Numbered from the stretch's first letter, positions 52,589 through 62,141 are shown. The stretch: DNA of 64,000 nt from Aquisalimonas sp007126095 (GCF_048323695.1 NZ_JBLWFT010000004.1:193680-257679), one strand, 5' to 3'. Program-made: numbers and translations. The notes: generated from the letters alone by a model not told the origin.

Positions 52589-55483
52589 GTGAGCCACGCC
52601 AGTGACCTGATCGACCGCGCCATGTCCCGCCTGCCGGAGCGTCTGCGGGGGCAGGTCACCGAGTGGATCTCCGATTACCAGGACGTCGCCGAGCTGCCAC
52701 ACACGGACATGGCGCTGCAGTCGTTGCCGACCGTCTGGGCCGGCAGCCCGTTCGTGGCCCTGTCCTGCATCCGCGCCCCGGAGCTGCTCGACCACCTTGC
52801 CCACTCCGGCGACCTCGAAGGTGCCTACGATGAGGGCGAGATGGCCAGTCGTGCAGCGGACGCCGTGGCTGACTGCAGCGACGAGGACGCCCTGAACAGC
52901 GCCCTGCGCCGCTACCGCCGCCGCGAGATGGTGCGCATCGCGTGGCGCGATCTGGCCGGCTGGGCCAGCCTGGGTGAGACCCTGCGCGAGCTCTCGGCAC
53001 TGGCCGACGCCTGCATCCAGGTGGCGCTGGACTGGCACCTACATCAATTACAGGCGCGTTTCGGCGAGCCCCGCAACGCCGACGGCGAGCCGGTCACGTT
53101 CTACGTGCTGGGCATGGGCAAGCTCGGCGGCCGCGAGCTCAACTACTCGTCCGACATCGATCTCATCTTCGGCTACTCCGATGTGGGCGAGACCCATGGC
53201 GGCCGCAAGAGCGTGGACAACCAGGAGTTCTTCACGCGGCTCGGCCAGAAGCTGATCAACAGCCTGAATGCGCGTCTGGTCGAGGGCTTCGTTTTCCGCG
53301 TGGACATGCGCCTGCGCCCCTACGGCGACTCGGGGCCGCTGGTCATGCACAGTGACCAGCTGGAGACCTACTACGAGGCGCAGGGCCGGGAGTGGGAGCG
53401 CTACGCCATGATCAAGGCGCGCGTGGTCGCCGGCGATCAGAACGCGGGCGGCGCCCTGATGGCTTCTCTGCGGCCGTTCGTCTACCGCCGTTATCTCGAC
53501 TACGGGGCGCTGGAGTCCCTGCGCGACATGAAGGCCATGATCGCGAGGGAAGTGGAGCGCCGGGGGCTTGAGCACAACATCAAACTCGGCGCGGGCGGCA
53601 TCCGCGAGGTGGAGTTCGTGGGGCAGGCGTTCCAGCTCATCCGGGGCGGCCGCGAGCGCGGCCTGCAGGAGCGCAGCATCATCCGCGTGCTCGAATACCT
53701 CGGGCAGCACAATGCCTTGCCGGGGTTTGCCGTGCGGCAGCTTCTGGAGGGCTATGAATTCCTCCGTCGCACCGAGAACCGCCTGCAGGCCATGCAGGAC
53801 AAACAGGTTCATGAACTGCCCGAGGACACGCTGGATCAGCAGCGCCTCGCCTACACCATGGGCTTCGACCGCTGGGACGCGTTCGCCGCGCGACTTTCCG
53901 AGCTCAGGCGGCACGTGCATGACCATTTCGAGCAGGTCTTCGCCGCGCCCCAGGCCGAGCACGAGACGACCCCGCACGACCAGCCTGAAATCGGCGACGT
54001 GTGGTCAGAGGCGGTCACTGGCAGTGAAGCCGAGGCGGTGCTCCAGGCCAACGGCTTCGAGCAGCCTGCGGACTGTCTGCAACGGATTGCCGCATTTCGC
54101 GGCGGCTCCCATTGCCGTGCGCTCACGGAAACCGGCCGCGAGCGGCTCGACCGCCTCATGCCGCTGCTGATCGGTGCCACTGCTGCGGCGGAGCGCCCCG
54201 ATGCCACGCTGACCCGGCTACTGGACCTGCTGGAGGCCATCGTCCGGCGCACCTCCTACCTGGCGCTGCTGGTGGAACACCCCATGGCGCTGTCGCAGCT
54301 CGTGAAGCTGTGCTCCGCCAGCCCCTGGATCGCTCGCCACGTCTCGCGCCATCCCATGCTGCTGGATGAGCTGCTGGACCCGCGCACCCTGTATGCGCCG
54401 CTGAAGCGCAAAGATCTGGCCGAGGAACTGCGCGAGCGGCTCGACGCCTACCCCGGCGACGATCTGGAGCAGCGCATGGAGGTACTGCGGCAGTTCAAAC
54501 AGGCCAACGCGCTGCGCGTGGCGGCGTCCGACCTTGCCGGCGTCACGCCGCTGATGGTTGTGAGTGACCACCTGGTGGATATCGCCGAAGTGGTGCTCGG
54601 CGAAGTGCTCGACCTGGCCTGGAGCCACCTGGAAGCGCGTCACGGCCGCCCCACCTGCCAGGTGGATGGCGAGACGGTCCACGCCGGCTTCGCCATCATC
54701 GCCTACGGCAAGCTCGGCGGCCTGGAGCTGGGTTACGGCTCCGATCTGGACGTGGTCTTCGTCCACGACAGCCGTGGCGAAGAGCAGGTCACCGATGGCG
54801 ACCGCCAGGTGGATAACAACGTCTTCTTCATGCGCCTCGCCCAGCGCATCATCCACATCCTCGGCGCCACCATGGCGGGCGGCGTGCTCTACGAGGTGGA
54901 TACGCGCCTGCGGCCCAGCGGCCGCTCCGGTCTGCTGGCCACGAGCCTGGATGCATTCGCAGAGTACCAGCGCGAGCAGGCCTGGACCTGGGAGCACCAG
55001 GCCCTGGTGCGTGCCCGCTACGTGGCCGGCTCGGCCGCGCTCGGCGAGCAGTTTGCCGAGCTGCGCACCGAGATCCTGAGACGCCCGCGCGACCGCGACC
55101 AGCTGCGGATCGACGTGCGCGACATGCGTGAGCGCATGCGCGAGCAGAAGGGCAGTAAGCACCCCGGCGAGTTCAGCATCAAGCAGGATCGGGGCGGTAT
55201 CGCGGATATCGAATTTATGGTGCAATATGGCGTTCTGTCGGGGGCTGCGGACGCGCCCCGGCTGCTTCGATACACCGACAACATCCGCCTGCTCGGCGAG
55301 CTGCGTGACGCGGGCTGGATCAGTCGGGACGAAGCCGAGTTACTGGTTGATGCCTACCGGACGTACCGCTCACGGGTGCACCAGCTCACCCTCCAGGAAG
55401 AGCCAGCCATCGTGCCGGCCGAGACATTCCGGGAAATGAGCGGGCAGGTGGCCGAAGTGTGGCATCGGCTGATGGACGACTGA
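52589..55483 (+). CDS. glnE: bifunctional glutamine synthetase adenylyltransferase/deadenylase
   Basis: A 964-residue GlnE, close to the E. coli length (946). Two nucleotidyltransferase-fold domains are visible: the N-terminal one with GKLGGRELNYSSDIDLIF (de-adenylating) and the C-terminal one with GKLGGLELGYGSDLDVVF (adenylylating), each followed by helical GlnD/GlnE-type domains. It adjusts glutamine synthetase activity in response to PII status. The start is GTG 52589, preceded by CCGGAGG at good spacing. ilvE follows on the same strand. Confidence 0.97.
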   Translation: MSHASDLIDRAMSRLPERLRGQVTEWISDYQDVAELPHTDMALQSLPTVWAGSPFVALSCIRAPELLDHLAHSGDLEGAYDEGEMASRAADAVADCSDEDALNSALRRYRRREMVRIAWRDLAGWASLGETLRELSALADACIQVALDWHLHQLQARFGEPRNADGEPVTFYVLGMGKLGGRELNYSSDIDLIFGYSDVGETHGGRKSVDNQEFFTRLGQKLINSLNARLVEGFVFRVDMRLRPYGDSGPLVMHSDQLETYYEAQGREWERYAMIKARVVAGDQNAGGALMASLRPFVYRRYLDYGALESLRDMKAMIAREVERRGLEHNIKLGAGGIREVEFVGQAFQLIRGGRERGLQERSIIRVLEYLGQHNALPGFAVRQLLEGYEFLRRTENRLQAMQDKQVHELPEDTLDQQRLAYTMGFDRWDAFAARLSELRRHVHDHFEQVFAAPQAEHETTPHDQPEIGDVWSEAVTGSEAEAVLQANGFEQPADCLQRIAAFRGGSHCRALTETGRERLDRLMPLLIGATAAAERPDATLTRLLDLLEAIVRRTSYLALLVEHPMALSQLVKLCSASPWIARHVSRHPMLLDELLDPRTLYAPLKRKDLAEELRERLDAYPGDDLEQRMEVLRQFKQANALRVAASDLAGVTPLMVVSDHLVDIAEVVLGEVLDLAWSHLEARHGRPTCQVDGETVHAGFAIIAYGKLGGLELGYGSDLDVVFVHDSRGEEQVTDGDRQVDNNVFFMRLAQRIIHILGATMAGGVLYEVDTRLRPSGRSGLLATSLDAFAEYQREQAWTWEHQALVRARYVAGSAALGEQFAELRTEILRRPRDRDQLRIDVRDMRERMREQKGSKHPGEFSIKQDRGGIADIEFMVQYGVLSGAADAPRLLRYTDNIRLLGELRDAGWISRDEAELLVDAYRTYRSRVHQLTLQEEPAIVPAETFREMSGQVAEVWHRLMDD

Positions 55484-55539
55484 CCAAACAAGATAACCTG
55501 CCCGCCCCCGGCGCGGGTGCAAGTCGAGGAGATCATGCG

Positions 55540-56460
55540 ATGGGCATGGATGATCGCGACGGTATCATCTGGATGGACGGTGAAATGCTGCCCTGGCGCG
55601 ATGCGCGGGTGCACGTGCTCACTCATACGCTGCATTACGGCATGGGGGTCTTCGAGGGCATCCGTGCGTACAAGACCGATCGCGGCACGGCGGTGTTCCG
55701 TCTGCGCGAGCACACCCGGCGGCTGTTCGACTCGGCCAAGATCCTCGGCATGACCATCAATCACACGCCGGACGAGATCAACGACGCCATCCTGCGCAGC
55801 ATCCGCGAGAACAATCTCGAGAGTGCCTACGTTCGGCCCATGACGTTCTACGGCTCCGAGGGCATGGGGCTGCACGCCGACAGTCTGAAATCCCACACCA
55901 TGGTGGCCGCCTGGGAGTGGGGCGCTTACCTGGGCGCCGAGAACATCGAGCGCGGCATCCGCATCAAGACGTCGTCGTTCACCCGGCACCACGTCAACTC
56001 CACCATGTGCCGCGCCAAGGCCAACGGCAACTACATCAACTCCATGATGGCGCTGAAGGAGGCCTCCGAGGCCGGCTACGACGAAGCGCTGCTGCTGGAC
56101 ACCAACGGCTTCGTCTGCGAGGGCTCCGGCGAGAACTTCTTCATGGTGCGCGATGGCGTGCTCTACACGCCCGAGCTGGCCTCGGCGCTGGAGGGCATCA
56201 CCCGCGACACCGTGCTGCAGCTTGCCCGGGACATTGAGCTGCCGGTGCGCGAAAAGCGCATTACCCGCGACGAGGTCTACACCGCCGACGAAGCCTTTTT
56301 CACCGGCACCGCGGCGGAAGTCACGCCGATCCGCGAGCTGGACGGCCGCCAGATCGGCAACGGCAAGCGCGGCCCGATCACGGAGCGGCTGCAGGCCATG
56401 TACTTCGACCAGGTCGAGGGCCGGCGCAGCGCCTACGACGAGTGGCTGACTTTCGTCTGA
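55540..56460 (+). CDS. ilvE: branched-chain amino acid aminotransferase
   Basis: A 306-residue class IV (fold-type IV) PLP aminotransferase. It starts MGMDDRDGIIWMDGEMLPWRDARVHVLTHTLHYGMGVFEGIRAY; the PLP lysine is Lys160 in CRAKANGNYINSMMA, and EGSGENFFMV and ITRDTVLQLARDIE are family motifs. It transaminates valine, leucine and isoleucine with 2-oxoglutarate. The ATG at 55540 was chosen over an out-of-frame ATG at 55535; GAGGAG precedes. It lies between glnE and the zf-CHCC gene. Confidence 0.96.
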   Translation: MGMDDRDGIIWMDGEMLPWRDARVHVLTHTLHYGMGVFEGIRAYKTDRGTAVFRLREHTRRLFDSAKILGMTINHTPDEINDAILRSIRENNLESAYVRPMTFYGSEGMGLHADSLKSHTMVAAWEWGAYLGAENIERGIRIKTSSFTRHHVNSTMCRAKANGNYINSMMALKEASEAGYDEALLLDTNGFVCEGSGENFFMVRDGVLYTPELASALEGITRDTVLQLARDIELPVREKRITRDEVYTADEAFFTGTAAEVTPIRELDGRQIGNGKRGPITERLQAMYFDQVEGRRSAYDEWLTFV

Positions 56461-56485
56461 ACCGAACCTGCAGGGAGAACCACCA

Positions 56486-56743
56486 GTGGCTGATCCACAG
56501 ACTCACGACCGCACGGATCTCATCCAGCCCAACGCGGCCAACCGCTACGAGGTGGGCAAGGGCGATCTGCCCCTGTCCTGCCCCATGCCGGGCATGTACC
56601 TGTGGAACTCCCACCCCAAGGTCTACCTGCCGATCCACAAGACCGGCGAGGCCAAGTGCCCGTACTGCGGTGCGGAGTATTTCGTCAAGGATTTCGACCC
56701 CGACGACGAGGAGATGCGTCGTCTGAGCCGGCGCGAGCCGTAA
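56486..56743 (+). CDS. zinc-finger CHCC-type domain protein
   Basis: An 85-residue protein with a GTG start (56486). The zf-CHCC motif (PF10276, NDUFS6-like) is clear: LPLSCPMPGMYLWNSHPKVYL, then CPYCGAEYFVKDF, giving one Cys-His-Cys-Cys zinc site. It is a short soluble protein found beside ilvE in several proteobacteria. Function is unknown. AGGGAG precedes the start. Confidence 0.88.
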   Translation: MADPQTHDRTDLIQPNAANRYEVGKGDLPLSCPMPGMYLWNSHPKVYLPIHKTGEAKCPYCGAEYFVKDFDPDDEEMRRLSRREP

Positions 56744-56756
56744 CCGGTTCCGTTTG

Positions 56757-56779
56757 CCGGCCCGGCTAGTCCGGGCCGG
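56757..56779. terminator. perfect GC stem-loop between convergent genes
   Basis: A 9-bp stem (CCGGCCCGG / CCGGGCCGG) with a CTAGT loop, between the convergent zf-CHCC and glycosyltransferase genes. No T-run follows on either strand, so factor-independent termination is unproven. Confidence 0.4.
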
Positions 56780-56821
56780 TCCGCGCAGTCTGGCGGAGCA
56801 GGTGGGGAAGCCCCAGTTCAT

Positions 56822-57928
56822 TCATCGTCCCACGCTGTTTGCCGAGCTGAGAGAGAGGATATCTCTTGCGATGTGCGCTGCCGAGTCGGTGTACTCAGAG
56901 CTTTTCGCGCGGCATGAGAGATTGGTTCTCGACTCCTCGTCCCGCCACAGTCTGATGACCTCAGCCGAGACGGCAGCGGCTGAATAATCCTCTAACTCCT
57001 GGATTAAGCCGCGGTGGGTGAGTTGTGCGATCCGCTCAGGCTGGTCGCGCCCGCCCGCCGGCAAGGGGATACAGGGTTTACCAAGGGCGAGGCCCTGCCC
57101 GAGTATGCTCCCGCCTCCAACGATGCACACCCGTGCGTGCGACATTGCAGCCATCAGTCCACCTGGAGATAGGCTGCGAATGGCGGTAAGCCTGCTAGCG
57201 GCGGGCAACGCCACTTGACTTAGCGGTCCCGGGACGAACAACACCGAAATCCCCTCTCTCGACACCCTCCAGGCGATCTCAGCGAACTTTTCGTCGGCGC
57301 GTTCTCCGTCGATTAAGCCACCGCCGCCTCCTGGTGCGACAAGGGCGTATGTGTCGTAGGCGAGCTCTTTCGGAAATTCTTTATCGCAAGGAGGCGAAAG
57401 GACGGTACCGCCAAACGACAGCCGTCCGCCCCATCCCAGAGTGAGCAGTCTCTCGATACCTCGCCTTTGCCGGTGATTGCGGGGCGCAGCGATGACCCAG
57501 GCACTGTCTATGTGACGTAGCTTGAGCGGCTGCAACAGCCGGCGGCGCTTGGAGGATCTTGATACCACTGCGATCACGGCGGCGCCCAGCGATTTGGCCG
57601 CCGCGAGTTGCTGGGTGCGGATGCTGCTGTCGAAGACAACGGCAGCAGGATGAGTGTGTCGCAAGTAGTCTATTACTTGAATCGAGCAGTGTGTCGGCGA
57701 GCCTGGTATGGGATGGTAGTGGAAGCGTCTATCCTGATGGATGCTTGCTTCGGCGCTGATAATGAAGTGGACCGGGAGGTTGGGTGAGATGGTCCGAAGT
57801 GCTTCGGCAATGGCTGCACACCGGTAATACTCTCCTGCGCCCGATGGCCCCGAGACGGGGATGAACACGACTGGCCGCCCATTTTCAGAATCGAGGCTGC
57901 CGGGAGTATCCTGCGTGCTGCTCGCCAT
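56822..57928 (-). CDS. glycosyltransferase, GT28/MurG-like fold
   Basis: A 368-residue protein with MurG-like features: an N-terminal nucleotide-sugar fold opening PVSGPSGAGEYYRCAAIAEALRTI, the middle LVAPGGGGGLIDGERADEKF, and the C-terminal donor-binding GGGSILGQGLALGKPCIPLPAGGRDQPERIAQL. The donor and acceptor are unknown; surface polysaccharide synthesis is likely from context. AGGAAGAGA precedes the ATG. It is divergent from the sulfotransferase gene and begins the AT-richer cell-surface locus. Confidence 0.75.
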   Translation of the reverse strand: MASSTQDTPGSLDSENGRPVVFIPVSGPSGAGEYYRCAAIAEALRTISPNLPVHFIISAEASIHQDRRFHYHPIPGSPTHCSIQVIDYLRHTHPAAVVFDSSIRTQQLAAAKSLGAAVIAVVSRSSKRRRLLQPLKLRHIDSAWVIAAPRNHRQRRGIERLLTLGWGGRLSFGGTVLSPPCDKEFPKELAYDTYALVAPGGGGGLIDGERADEKFAEIAWRVSREGISVLFVPGPLSQVALPAASRLTAIRSLSPGGLMAAMSHARVCIVGGGSILGQGLALGKPCIPLPAGGRDQPERIAQLTHRGLIQELEDYSAAAVSAEVIRLWRDEESRTNLSCRAKSSEYTDSAAHIARDILSLSSANSVGR

Positions 57929-58052
57929 TGCTGGTTCTCTTCCTGTCTCGGTGAAAGCTGGTTCAGCTCTACGCGCGCGGGGGCGGGGTTGGTATCATGC
58001 GGCCTTCGAATGATGCGGCCACGGTGATTGGGGCGCAGTAAGGAGCTTCGAA

Positions 58053-58865
58053 TTGACTATCAAGATTATCTACCTGCTTGGCTTGGGGCATAGCGGCACA
58101 ACCCTGCTTGGACGCTTGCTCGGTGCCCATTCGGAAGTAGTGGCCACGGGTGGAACCAAAAACATCCCGCTTTTTGTGCACGGCAGGAAGAGCTGTAGTT
58201 GTGGCGCAACGAGCCCGGACGAGTGTCCCTTTTGGTCCAGTGTAGAGCAGGCATTGCGAAACAGAGGCCAGTCACTCGCAACACTCGAGTCCGGTTACGA
58301 TAACCAGAAACGTCTGGACCACCAAGCGTTGAGGGATTATTACGCCTCAGTGCTTGAGGCGTCCGGTGCGCGTGCCATCGTGGATACGTCCCGTCGTCGC
58401 ACCTACTTCTCCCAGTTGGAGAAGAATCCTGATCTAGAACTGATTCCGGTGCATTTATTCAAGGATCCACGTGGCCAGCATTCGTCCTCGAAGCGCAAGG
58501 GCCGGTCGCTGGCCCATACTATCTGGACGTACGCCATGCGGGGGAGACGGGTCCGTGGCATGCGCCCCCTTGGCCGCCCGGTACTGCACGTCTCTTACGA
58601 GGCATTGTGCAGCGACCCGCAAGGCCAGCTTTCCCGGATCATGCAGGCGGCCGGACTCGAGTTTGAGGAACGGCAGCTTACCGAGTTCGGCGCCAACGAG
58701 AGCCACATCCTCGGTGGTAACAGACAGCGTACTGACACGTCCTCCAACATTCGGCTGGACGAGAGCTGGCGGCGGCGGCTCAGTCCCTTCGAAGCCCGGC
58801 TGGTGATGCTTTGCAACGGTTCCGGCTACCGCAAGACCCTGGCCCTGACCGATCAGGGGCGCTGA
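58053..58865 (+). CDS. sulfotransferase family protein (TTG start)
   Basis: A 270-residue soluble PAPS-dependent sulfotransferase-like protein. The 5'-phosphosulfate loop reads YLLGLGHSGTTLLGRLLGAH near residue 7, with a 3'-phosphate region near VDTSRRRTYF and LHVSYEALCSDPQGQLSRIM, the usual C-terminal signature. The start is TTG 58053, supported by AAGGAG seven bases upstream and by homology starting at MTIKII. The stop overlaps the next start. The target may be a lipid or surface glycan; not shown. Confidence 0.75.
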   Translation: MTIKIIYLLGLGHSGTTLLGRLLGAHSEVVATGGTKNIPLFVHGRKSCSCGATSPDECPFWSSVEQALRNRGQSLATLESGYDNQKRLDHQALRDYYASVLEASGARAIVDTSRRRTYFSQLEKNPDLELIPVHLFKDPRGQHSSSKRKGRSLAHTIWTYAMRGRRVRGMRPLGRPVLHVSYEALCSDPQGQLSRIMQAAGLEFEERQLTEFGANESHILGGNRQRTDTSSNIRLDESWRRRLSPFEARLVMLCNGSGYRKTLALTDQGR

Positions 58866-59722
58866 TGCGGTTATTCCGTTCGACTGGGCCTCGGGCACTT
58901 CCGGCGGGCGCCCGCTTTAGTGACGGTCGTGAGGTGCGGTCGCTGCTCGCCGATGTCCTCGGGGGGCCAGTGGCGGACGTGCGCGTCCTGAACCATCATG
59001 GGCTCCTGTCCTTGCGCGTTGATTCTGCAGGACACCGGTACAAAGTCTCGGAGTGCGAGTCGGAAACGCGTGCAGCTCTTGCCGCCTCCGCGCTGGAACT
59101 GGTTGCTGCGGCGTCAGGGCCCGTGCCCAGGGGGGTGGCTCGCAGCCGGGCTGTGCTGGTCACGGAATGGGTCGAAGGCCGAGCGTGTTGTGAAGAGCCG
59201 CTAGCAGCCCAAGTGCAATGGCTGCTGCAGTGCCAGCTTGCATTGGCTAATGCATCGGTTCCCCCAGACATCGAGGCTGGAGGATACCTGCATCTGGAAA
59301 GTCTCGCCTCGAGGTTCCGACACTGCGGCCGTCTCGTTCTATCAGGCCGTCGCATCGAGGCCGTGCTCGGGCGGTTGTGGGAACAGTTGCCACCGCTAGC
59401 CGCGCCCCACATCATCCACCCCGACCTGACGCCCGCAAACGTTGTCCTCACGGATAACGGGCCGGTTGTTATCGACAACGAAGCCATCGCCGTGGCGCGG
59501 GGGCGGGAGTTCGATATCTGGAATACTGGCGAAGCCTTGCGGGGGCGCCGTGATCTCGCGGGAATTGAGTCTTATGTCCGGGCTTTTTCCGCGTATCAGC
59601 CGCTCCCAAGTCTCTACGAGTATCGTAATGTCTGGGATGCCTTCCGACTCATGCGTCAGGGGCTCAAGGCACTGGAGAAGCGGCGCCTGGTCAAGGCCGC
59701 GCGGATGCTGCGACGGTTGTAG
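58865..59722 (+). CDS. APH/kinase-fold phosphotransferase, possible LPS core kinase
   Basis: A 285-residue protein with a protein-kinase-like (APH/choline kinase) fold. The catalytic loop is HPDLTPANVVLTDNGPVVIDNEAIA: Asp and Asn of the HxDxxxxN motif are present, and VIDNEA holds the metal-binding Asp. Kinase-fold proteins that phosphorylate lipid A-core sugars occur in the same position after ilvE in pseudomonads. Its start overlaps the sulfotransferase stop (TGATG). The substrate is inferred only from context. Confidence 0.7.
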   Translation: MRLFRSTGPRALPAGARFSDGREVRSLLADVLGGPVADVRVLNHHGLLSLRVDSAGHRYKVSECESETRAALAASALELVAAASGPVPRGVARSRAVLVTEWVEGRACCEEPLAAQVQWLLQCQLALANASVPPDIEAGGYLHLESLASRFRHCGRLVLSGRRIEAVLGRLWEQLPPLAAPHIIHPDLTPANVVLTDNGPVVIDNEAIAVARGREFDIWNTGEALRGRRDLAGIESYVRAFSAYQPLPSLYEYRNVWDAFRLMRQGLKALEKRRLVKAARMLRRL

Positions 59723-59771
59723 GTATCCCGTGGAAGCGATCAGAGGGAATGCGCGAACAGGAGCAACTGCG

Positions 59772-60482
59772 GTGACCGCAAAGAGGCACGTGATGGGGCC
59801 GACCGGCCAGGCGACCGATAACGAGCGATTGGCCCGCGCTATCGAGGACTGCGATTATCAGGAAGTCGAGGTCTTTAAGGACGACCGTCAAACCTATAGT
59901 GCTCTGATTCTCCTCGATGGGAATTCCTACGTGCTCAAGATCCCGCGGGATCGGAATAACCGTCTCTGGCAGCGCTTGCTTTCCCTGTTTCGTGCCAGTG
60001 AGGCCGTGCGCCATTACCGCAGCATGGTCAGGCTACGGGAACTTGGTCTGAGTGGACCCGAGCCGGTTGTAGCGATCGAGCAGCGTCGCTGGGGGGCCGT
60101 GACTGATTCCTGTCTTCTTTACCGGTTCAGTAAAGGACGCAAAGCGACCCGGGACGACGCGCGGCTAATCCTGCCGCACGTGCTGGCGTTGCACGAGGCC
60201 GGTTATCTGCGTAACGATCCCCACGCCAAGAACTACCTTATCGATGACGAGGATGTGATCTTCATCGATTTCCGTCTCAAGAGGCCGTTGTTGCTGCGCC
60301 GTTTCCGGCTGCAGCGTGAGTTGGCATTGTTTCTGAAGACCTCGCCAGCGGCATGGGATTATCTTCCCGAGGACGTGAAGCGTTCCTGTTCGCTTCGCCT
60401 GGCGGTAGTGTTCGATGAGGCGGCCCGCGTAGCTCGCCACACCAGGCGGCGATTGCGCGGTCGGTCGCACCTCGATGACTAA
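59772..60482 (+). CDS. lipopolysaccharide core kinase-like protein (RfaY/WaaY type)
   Basis: A 236-residue kinase-fold protein. The C-terminal half has ALHEAGYLRNDPHAKNYLIDDEDVIFIDFRLKRPLL, the RfaY/WaaY catalytic region with the NDPHxxN motif and a DF metal site. Such kinases phosphorylate LPS heptose. The GTG at 59772 is used because AGGAG lies eight bases upstream; the frame is open further upstream but without a good ribosome-binding site. It follows the other kinase gene by 49 bases and overlaps the stop of the convergent GT2 gene. Confidence 0.7.
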   Translation: MTAKRHVMGPTGQATDNERLARAIEDCDYQEVEVFKDDRQTYSALILLDGNSYVLKIPRDRNNRLWQRLLSLFRASEAVRHYRSMVRLRELGLSGPEPVVAIEQRRWGAVTDSCLLYRFSKGRKATRDDARLILPHVLALHEAGYLRNDPHAKNYLIDDEDVIFIDFRLKRPLLLRRFRLQRELALFLKTSPAAWDYLPEDVKRSCSLRLAVVFDEAARVARHTRRRLRGRSHLDD

Positions 60483-61408
60483 TCGCGGGAGCCGACGAAT
60501 ATCTTGTATCCGTAGGTTATCAGGCGTGGATTTAGTGGACGCAGCCGCGCCGCCTGCCAGTAGCGCTGGCGCGCCTCGGCGCCTAGCCCCGCACGGGCCA
60601 GTACCTCAGCATATTTGAGCAGGTAGATTGCGTGGATGCCGGGGCGAATCGCGAAATCGTCGCGCAGTTTGGCGTGGATTGCGCCGTAGCCTTGCACAAA
60701 ATTGTTGATGTTGCCGGTGATGCGTCCATCGGCGTCCGCCCGTTTGTTTGAGAGTGGCTCCATGACCGAGGTAAATTGCCATTTTCGGGAGAGGCGAATA
60801 TAAAGATCGTAATCCTGCCGAGCTTTGAGTGAAGGGTCGAACAGCCCGCATTCCAAGAGGGCATCCTTCCGGCAGAGCAGCGTCGAAAGTTTTGGGGCGC
60901 GGCCGCCGGTCTTAGATAGTAGTTTCTCGAATATCCAGCCCTGCATTTTCGGTATTGCCGTGCGGCACTGGCCGTTTCTCTTCCAGTCGTAAAAGCCGGT
61001 GTCGACGACCCCTGTGTCCGGCGATGCTTTGTCAATTGCGGCGATCTGTTTGGCAAGCTTCTCCGGAAGCCAGTCTTCGTCATCGTCCAGAAACGCCACC
61101 AGCTCCCCTCGAGCTTGACGAATGCCGATGTTTCTGGCCTCCGCGCCACCCTGACTGGTCCCGTTGACCAGGTAGTGAACGCGTCGGTCTTGGACCTCCG
61201 AGCACACGTGAGTCTGCGTCGCTATCTGTTCCTCGCTGTCGCGCCCACTGTCGTCGACAACGATCACTTCGAAGTCGACGTAAGTCTGGCAAAGAACACT
61301 TGCCAGTGCGCGGGCGAGGAGCTCGGGCCTGCGGTGCGTCGGGATGACCACGCTGACCCTGGGTGTTACGGCTTTTGGGGGAGTTGCAGGCTTAGGCTGG
61401 GAGTCCAT
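60479..61408 (-). CDS. family 2 glycosyltransferase
   Basis: A 309-residue GT-A protein. The N-terminal RVSVVIPTHRRPELLARALASVLCQTYVDFEVIVVDDSG is the GT2 signature, and the DXD-like metal site is VAFLDDDEDWLPEKL. The C-terminal third (about 220-309) has no clear motif. AAAGG precedes ATG 61408, so the start was set there. The donor sugar is unknown. It is 37 bases downstream of the methyltransferase gene, probably cotranscribed. Confidence 0.85.
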   Translation of the reverse strand: MDSQPKPATPPKAVTPRVSVVIPTHRRPELLARALASVLCQTYVDFEVIVVDDSGRDSEEQIATQTHVCSEVQDRRVHYLVNGTSQGGAEARNIGIRQARGELVAFLDDDEDWLPEKLAKQIAAIDKASPDTGVVDTGFYDWKRNGQCRTAIPKMQGWIFEKLLSKTGGRAPKLSTLLCRKDALLECGLFDPSLKARQDYDLYIRLSRKWQFTSVMEPLSNKRADADGRITGNINNFVQGYGAIHAKLRDDFAIRPGIHAIYLLKYAEVLARAGLGAEARQRYWQAARLRPLNPRLITYGYKIFVGSRD

Positions 61409-61445
61409 TGCGTGGCCTTTGATAGGACAAGGGGGAACCCGGCCT

Positions 61446-62072
61446 TCAGAGGCCGAGGCAGTTGCCGTCACGGTAAAGAACGGTGCTGCGGTATAGTTTG
61501 TGATTGCAGGGTTTCAGGCCCTCGAAGTCGAGTGTTCGGAACCCCAGGTTCTGTGCTTGTTCCAAGGCACCCAGATACTCTGGACGGTCGGAGTCATCGA
61601 GAACAACGACTCCGCGCGGTGTCAAAGCGCTGGTCGCATGGGCCAGGCACTCCGTGCGATTGGCGCCGTCGATGATTACGACGTCGAACGGTTGCTGCGT
61701 CTCGTGAATGGACGCCGCGTAGCCATCACCCTGTGACGAATCGCGAAAAAGGACGCGAACGTTTTTGGCGGACCCTGCCGAGACAGTCTCGTACCAGTGG
61801 CGATCATACTCCACCGACGTGACGGACTTTACTCGCCCAGCGAAGAAGTGGGTTGATTGCCCGCTGCCATACTCGAACAAATCCAGATCTGCGCGTAACC
61901 GATCTCTCAGAAATGCAGAGACTGGGTAGTTCATCCACGGGATCGGCTGCCCGTCAGCGTCGACAGGCTTGCCCGACCGGGCGCTGCTGAGCCACCCGAC
62001 GCGTGCAAGGTACGAATCCTTCCGTCTGAACAGCCGAAGATAGCGCAACCAGTATGCTCTCAAGGTATCCAT
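61446..62072 (-). CDS. class I SAM-dependent methyltransferase-like protein
   Basis: A 208-residue protein. The SAM-binding strand is LDLFEYGSGQSTHFFAGRVKSVTSVEYDRHWYE; FDVVIIDGANRTECL and GVVVLDDSDRPEYL are later fold strands. It resembles small class I methyltransferases in capsule and LPS loci. The start is uncertain: ATG 62072 has GAGAAG in front, whereas ATG 62117 lacks a good site and lies just beside the stem-loop at 62122-62141. It may act on the glycan built by the neighbouring genes (inference). Confidence 0.7.
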   Translation of the reverse strand: MDTLRAYWLRYLRLFRRKDSYLARVGWLSSARSGKPVDADGQPIPWMNYPVSAFLRDRLRADLDLFEYGSGQSTHFFAGRVKSVTSVEYDRHWYETVSAGSAKNVRVLFRDSSQGDGYAASIHETQQPFDVVIIDGANRTECLAHATSALTPRGVVVLDDSDRPEYLGALEQAQNLGFRTLDFEGLKPCNHKLYRSTVLYRDGNCLGL

Positions 62073-62121
62073 TAGTGCTTCTCTAAAGTCCTTCTCTCGG
62101 CCGGGACGTACTACCATGGAA

Positions 62122-62141
62122 CCCGCGAATCCGTTCGCGGG
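62122..62141. other. perfect 8-bp stem-loop in AT-richer leader
   Basis: CCCGCGAA and TTCGCGGG are exact complements around a TCCG loop. It lies upstream of the minus-strand methyltransferase gene. It could be a transcript leader structure or a boundary mark of the surface locus. The roughly 140 bases between it and the IS3 end show no further feature. Confidence 0.4.
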
